Shown one piece after another: positions 6,743 through 8,845 of a DNA stretch of 8,845 nt. The number at the start of each line of letters is the position of its first letter. The stretch's first letter is position 1. The notes beneath the pieces were generated by a model. It saw nothing but the letters and a program-made list of their open reading frames with translations, was not told the origin of the DNA and ran no database searches. Source of the stretch: Porticoccaceae bacterium (lineage in GTDB: Bacteria > Pseudomonadota > Gammaproteobacteria > Pseudomonadales > Porticoccaceae); NCBI GenBank assembly GCA_019090225.1, contig JAHRWI010000307.1:1-8845 (forward strand), written 5' to 3'. The position numbers and the translations under genes were made by a program.

Positions 6743-6756
6743 TTGATTCACATCAA
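6743..6756. promoter_or_regulatory. FNR/Anr-type binding site
   Basis: TTGATTCACATCAA is an exact match to the FNR/Anr consensus TTGAT-N4-ATCAA. Flanking A6742 and T6757 extend the dyad to 6-bp arms. FNR-type regulators bind such sites when oxygen is low. It ends 10 nt before the MATE gene's ATG and is centred about 94 bp upstream of the predicted cox start, so it could repress the transporter, act on cox from a distance, or both. Binding is inferred from the sequence only. Confidence 0.7.
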
Positions 6757-6766
6757 TTGAGAACCC

Positions 6767-8152
6767 ATGCTGACCCGCTCGACTACCCATCGGCAATTCC
6801 TGTCTATCGCCCTGCCTATGGTGCTCGCCGCGCTGGCTAGCCCCTTGCCAGGCATTGTCGATACAGCCATGCTGGGCCATCTTGGAAGTGTAGATTATTT
6901 AAGTGCCGTCGCTGCGGGAAGCACCATCATCGGCCTGTTGATCTGGTCGTTTTCGTTTTTACGCATGGGCACCACCGCAACCACCGCCAGAGCGTTAGGC
7001 AGTAATGATCAGGCACATTGCCAATTATTGTTAGCGCAGTCTTTGATTTTAGCGGCCGTCCTCGGCATGGCTATCGTGGTTTTTCAAAAACCGCTTTTTT
7101 GGCTCGGCTTTATGCTCGTTACACCTCCGGAGCAAAGCCTGGCCCTGGCTGAAACCTACACCGCCATACGCATTTTTGCGGCACCCGCAATACTTGGCAG
7201 CTTTTGTATTACCGGCTGGTTAATCGGCATCCAGAAAGCCAAAGCTGCCCTGGCATTGATGCTCCTCGTCAACGGTTTAAACGTTGGCCTCGATTTTTTC
7301 TTTATTATCCATCTTGATATGAATAGCGAGGGTGCCGCCTGGGCATCCTTGATTGCTGAGTATGCCGGTTTGTTAGTCGGGTTAACCATCGTGTCCCGCC
7401 TGGCGCTGGCAACGGGGTTCAGAACAGAGCTGGGTCTTGTAAACACGGGTAAGCATCACATGCATAAAGACCACCTGATTACCGAGCTACGACAGCTTTC
7501 CAAATATCGCGAACTATTTATAGTCAATCGGCACCTGTTGGTCAGAACCACCTGCCTGATTTTTGTCTTTGCCTTCTTTACTGCCCAGGGCGCGAAGCAG
7601 ACTGCGGCTATTCTCGCTGCTAACGCCATTCTGATGCAGCTGTTCTTTTTGTTTGCTTTTGGCCTGGACGGTTTCGCCCATGCGGCTGAGGCTTTATCCG
7701 GACAGGCCATTGGTGAGCGGAATGAAGCTTTGTTTTATAAAACCTGCGAACTTGCAGCCGGCTGGGGCTTTGTTGTAGCAAGCCTCACCACATCGCTATA
7801 CCTCGGTTTTGACAGCACTATCATCGGCTTTTTTACTAATATCGAAACCGTATCTGCAATTGCGGGTGAATACTTTATCTGGTTGGCTATGGTGCCTTTG
7901 ACTGCCGTCATCAGTTTCGTACTCGACGGTATATTTTTAGGCGCGGGAAAAACAAGAAGCATGCAGAACATTATGCTGGTCTGTGCTTTAACCGTGTTTC
8001 TACCAACCTGGTACCTGACCAGGGATCTGGGTAACGATGGTTTATGGCTGGCCTTTTTACTGTTTATGGCCGCCCGTACCATTTTGATGGCAACAACGTT
8101 CTGGCGTGTTAGTCAGCTCGGCGGCTGGCTCATAGAGGTTCCTGCCCCGTAG
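6767..8152 (+). CDS. dinF: MATE-family multidrug/toxin efflux transporter, DinF type
   Basis: MATE transporters export cationic or bile-salt-like compounds across the inner membrane using H+ or Na+ gradients. The 461-residue, about 12-helix protein shows the DinF-branch signature near its N-terminus: LPGIVDTAMLGHLG (27-40, with Asp32), then FLRMGTTATTARALG (64-78). Asp175 in NVGLDFFF and the segment GLDGFAHAAEALSGQAIG (299-316, Asp301 and Glu308) fit the second half of the pseudo-symmetric fold. Length is normal for the branch. A poor Shine-Dalgarno (GAGA) precedes the ATG by about 6 nt. The symbol reflects resemblance to E. coli DinF; the substrate is unknown. It is divergent from coxB, sharing a 176-bp control region with an FNR-type box, and ends 37 nt from the convergent yheV-like gene. 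Confidence 0.92.
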   Translation: MLTRSTTHRQFLSIALPMVLAALASPLPGIVDTAMLGHLGSVDYLSAVAAGSTIIGLLIWSFSFLRMGTTATTARALGSNDQAHCQLLLAQSLILAAVLGMAIVVFQKPLFWLGFMLVTPPEQSLALAETYTAIRIFAAPAILGSFCITGWLIGIQKAKAALALMLLVNGLNVGLDFFFIIHLDMNSEGAAWASLIAEYAGLLVGLTIVSRLALATGFRTELGLVNTGKHHMHKDHLITELRQLSKYRELFIVNRHLLVRTTCLIFVFAFFTAQGAKQTAAILAANAILMQLFFLFAFGLDGFAHAAEALSGQAIGERNEALFYKTCELAAGWGFVVASLTTSLYLGFDSTIIGFFTNIETVSAIAGEYFIWLAMVPLTAVISFVLDGIFLGAGKTRSMQNIMLVCALTVFLPTWYLTRDLGNDGLWLAFLLFMAARTILMATTFWRVSQLGGWLIEVPAP

Positions 8153-8189
8153 AGGCCCCAGCCACACATCGCTAAAAAATCATATACGG

Positions 8190-8426
8190 CTAATTTTTGG
8201 GTGGCGTTATCAGGCGTACGGCCTGTTCTTCATTCACACCTGTATCGCGGGTCACACGGGTAGTCGGCTCATGCTGGATGGATGCAAATTGCTGCTCTTC
8301 GAGAAAATCGCAATTCACGCACTCTCGAAAATTCTTGTCGTCAATACGATAGACAAATAGCTTGTCCAACTGGGCACAACGGGGGCAGATCGCACCGGCA
8401 ATAAATCGTTTTTGCTGTTTTGTCAC
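8190..8426 (-). CDS. yheV: YheV-family putative zinc ribbon protein
   Basis: This 78-residue soluble protein has two CxxC knuckles, CPRC (Cys14 and Cys17) and CVNC (Cys36 and Cys39), with the KxFRECVNCDF context typical of the YheV/DUF2387 family. The four cysteines should bind one zinc. The molecular role is unknown. The start is a GTG at 8426: an in-frame TGA lies a few codons upstream with no ATG between, and GAGGAG sits about 11 nt before the GTG, a rather long spacing. The C-terminal half is hydrophilic and probably flexible. It is convergent with the MATE gene and divergent from the gamma carbonic anhydrase gene. Confidence 0.88.
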   Translation of the reverse strand: MTKQQKRFIAGAICPRCAQLDKLFVYRIDDKNFRECVNCDFLEEQQFASIQHEPTTRVTRDTGVNEEQAVRLITPPKN

Positions 8427-8549
8427 GGCGATGCTGACTCCTCAAAATTTCCTGATACTATCGTGCGCTATTCACTAACGGTTCACACGCTGTCCACTAA
8501 TTGTCGCAAACCCACAAATCAATTTAGCCATTTTTTCTAGAGGAACATT
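8427..8549. other. Divergent intergenic region, yheV / gamma carbonic anhydrase
   Basis: This 123-bp gap must hold the promoters of both divergent genes. I see Shine-Dalgarno sequences at each end (GAGGAG for yheV, AGAGGA for the carbonic anhydrase gene). I see no -35/-10 pair good enough to assign and no strong palindrome. Confidence 0.5.
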
Positions 8550-8845
8550 ATGTCGTCCCCAATCCAGAATATTCGTACCTTTCAGGGCCAAACACCGAGC
8601 TTGGGCAATCGGGTCTATGTTGACCCAGCCGCCACCATTATAGGGGATGTAAGCCTTGGCGATGATTGCTCGGTCTGGCCCAGCGCGGTGATCCGGGGCG
8701 ATATGCATAAAATAACCGTCGGTGCCCGCACCAGTGTCCAGGATGGTAGCGTCCTGCATATCACCCACGCCAGCGACTACAATCCCGGCGGCTGGCCGCT
8801 GACCATCGGCGACGATGTCACCATCGGCCATAACGTCACCTTGCA
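8550..8845 (+). CDS. Gamma carbonic anhydrase family protein, N-terminal part (truncated by window edge)
   Basis: The first 98 codons of a left-handed beta-helix protein of the gamma carbonic anhydrase/YrdA-PaaY type are present; the gene continues past the right edge. Hexapeptide-repeat turns are evident (IIGDVSLGDDCSVWPSAVIRGDM). The family's conserved residues are in place: Arg49 and Asp51 in RGDM, Gln64 and Asp65 in QDGS, His70 in VLH and His94 in TIGHNVTL. His70 and His94 are two of the three zinc ligands; the third would fall just beyond the window. Such proteins are cytoplasmic trimers that may hydrate CO2, though many members have little measured activity. AGAGGA 5-6 nt before the ATG supports the start. 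Confidence 0.93.
   Translation, partial: MSSPIQNIRTFQGQTPSLGNRVYVDPAATIIGDVSLGDDCSVWPSAVIRGDMHKITVGARTSVQDGSVLHITHASDYNPGGWPLTIGDDVTIGHNVTL

Noticed and set aside
7156..8082. Three minus-strand reading frames antisense to the MATE gene
   Set aside because: They are rich in Ala/Lys/Ser as expected from the complement of a membrane protein gene, and show no motif or ribosome binding site.
8172..8197. A/T-only stem AAAAAT...ATTTTT between the MATE and yheV genes as a bidirectional terminator
   Set aside because: The stem has no GC pairs and a 12-nt loop, and it overlaps the yheV stop codon; it is too weak to call.
8475..8831. 118-codon minus-strand reading frame opposite the carbonic anhydrase gene
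   Set aside because: The plus-strand frame encodes a clear gamma carbonic anhydrase; the antisense frame is explained by codon bias.

Overview
The window is a chromosomal segment of a gammaproteobacterium, most like the Pseudomonadales/Cellvibrionales lineage. That placement rests on the gene order (coxB-coxA-ctaG-coxC, then a DUF2909 gene on the opposite strand, then surf1, a SCO-like protein and ctaA), on a CoxB with a fused cytochrome c domain, and on a YheV-type zinc ribbon protein. Base composition looks balanced (about half GC). I see no insertion sequence, prophage gene, CRISPR array, tRNA or rRNA.

Positions 1-6590 are a cytochrome c oxidase (aa3/caa3-type, haem-copper A family) locus, mostly on the minus strand. 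Reading in the direction of transcription: coxB (subunit II with CuA and a C-terminal haem c domain), coxA (subunit I, all haem and CuB ligands present), ctaG (Cox11 copper chaperone for CuB) and coxC (subunit III) form one operon. It starts from a good extended -10 promoter near 6655-6691 and ends at a clear Rho-independent terminator at 2154-2180. A small plus-strand gene for a twin-transmembrane DUF2909 protein (1819-2079) follows, convergent with coxC and divergent from surf1. A second minus-strand unit then runs surf1, a SCO/thioredoxin-like membrane-anchored protein and ctaA (haem A synthase, cut by the window edge). Together these genes encode the three catalytic-core subunits plus functions for haem A supply, haem insertion, CuB loading and possibly CuA/thiol chemistry.

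Positions 6591-6766 are the control region shared by the cox operon and a divergent plus-strand MATE-family transporter of the DinF type (6767-8152). It carries a perfect FNR/Anr-type palindrome (TTGAT-N4-ATCAA, 6743-6756), just upstream of the transporter start and about 94 bp upstream of the predicted cox transcription start. This is the most interesting regulatory signal in the window.

Positions 8153-8845 hold a small zinc-ribbon protein gene (yheV family, minus strand) and, divergent from it, the first 98 codons of a gamma-class carbonic anhydrase/left-handed beta-helix protein that runs off the right edge.

Nothing here looks like a wholly undescribed system. The points deserving a second look are the FNR-type box between cox and the transporter, the SCO-like protein lacking the SCO copper-binding histidine, the stem-loop cluster after coxC, and the reversed DUF2909 gene that splits the cox locus.
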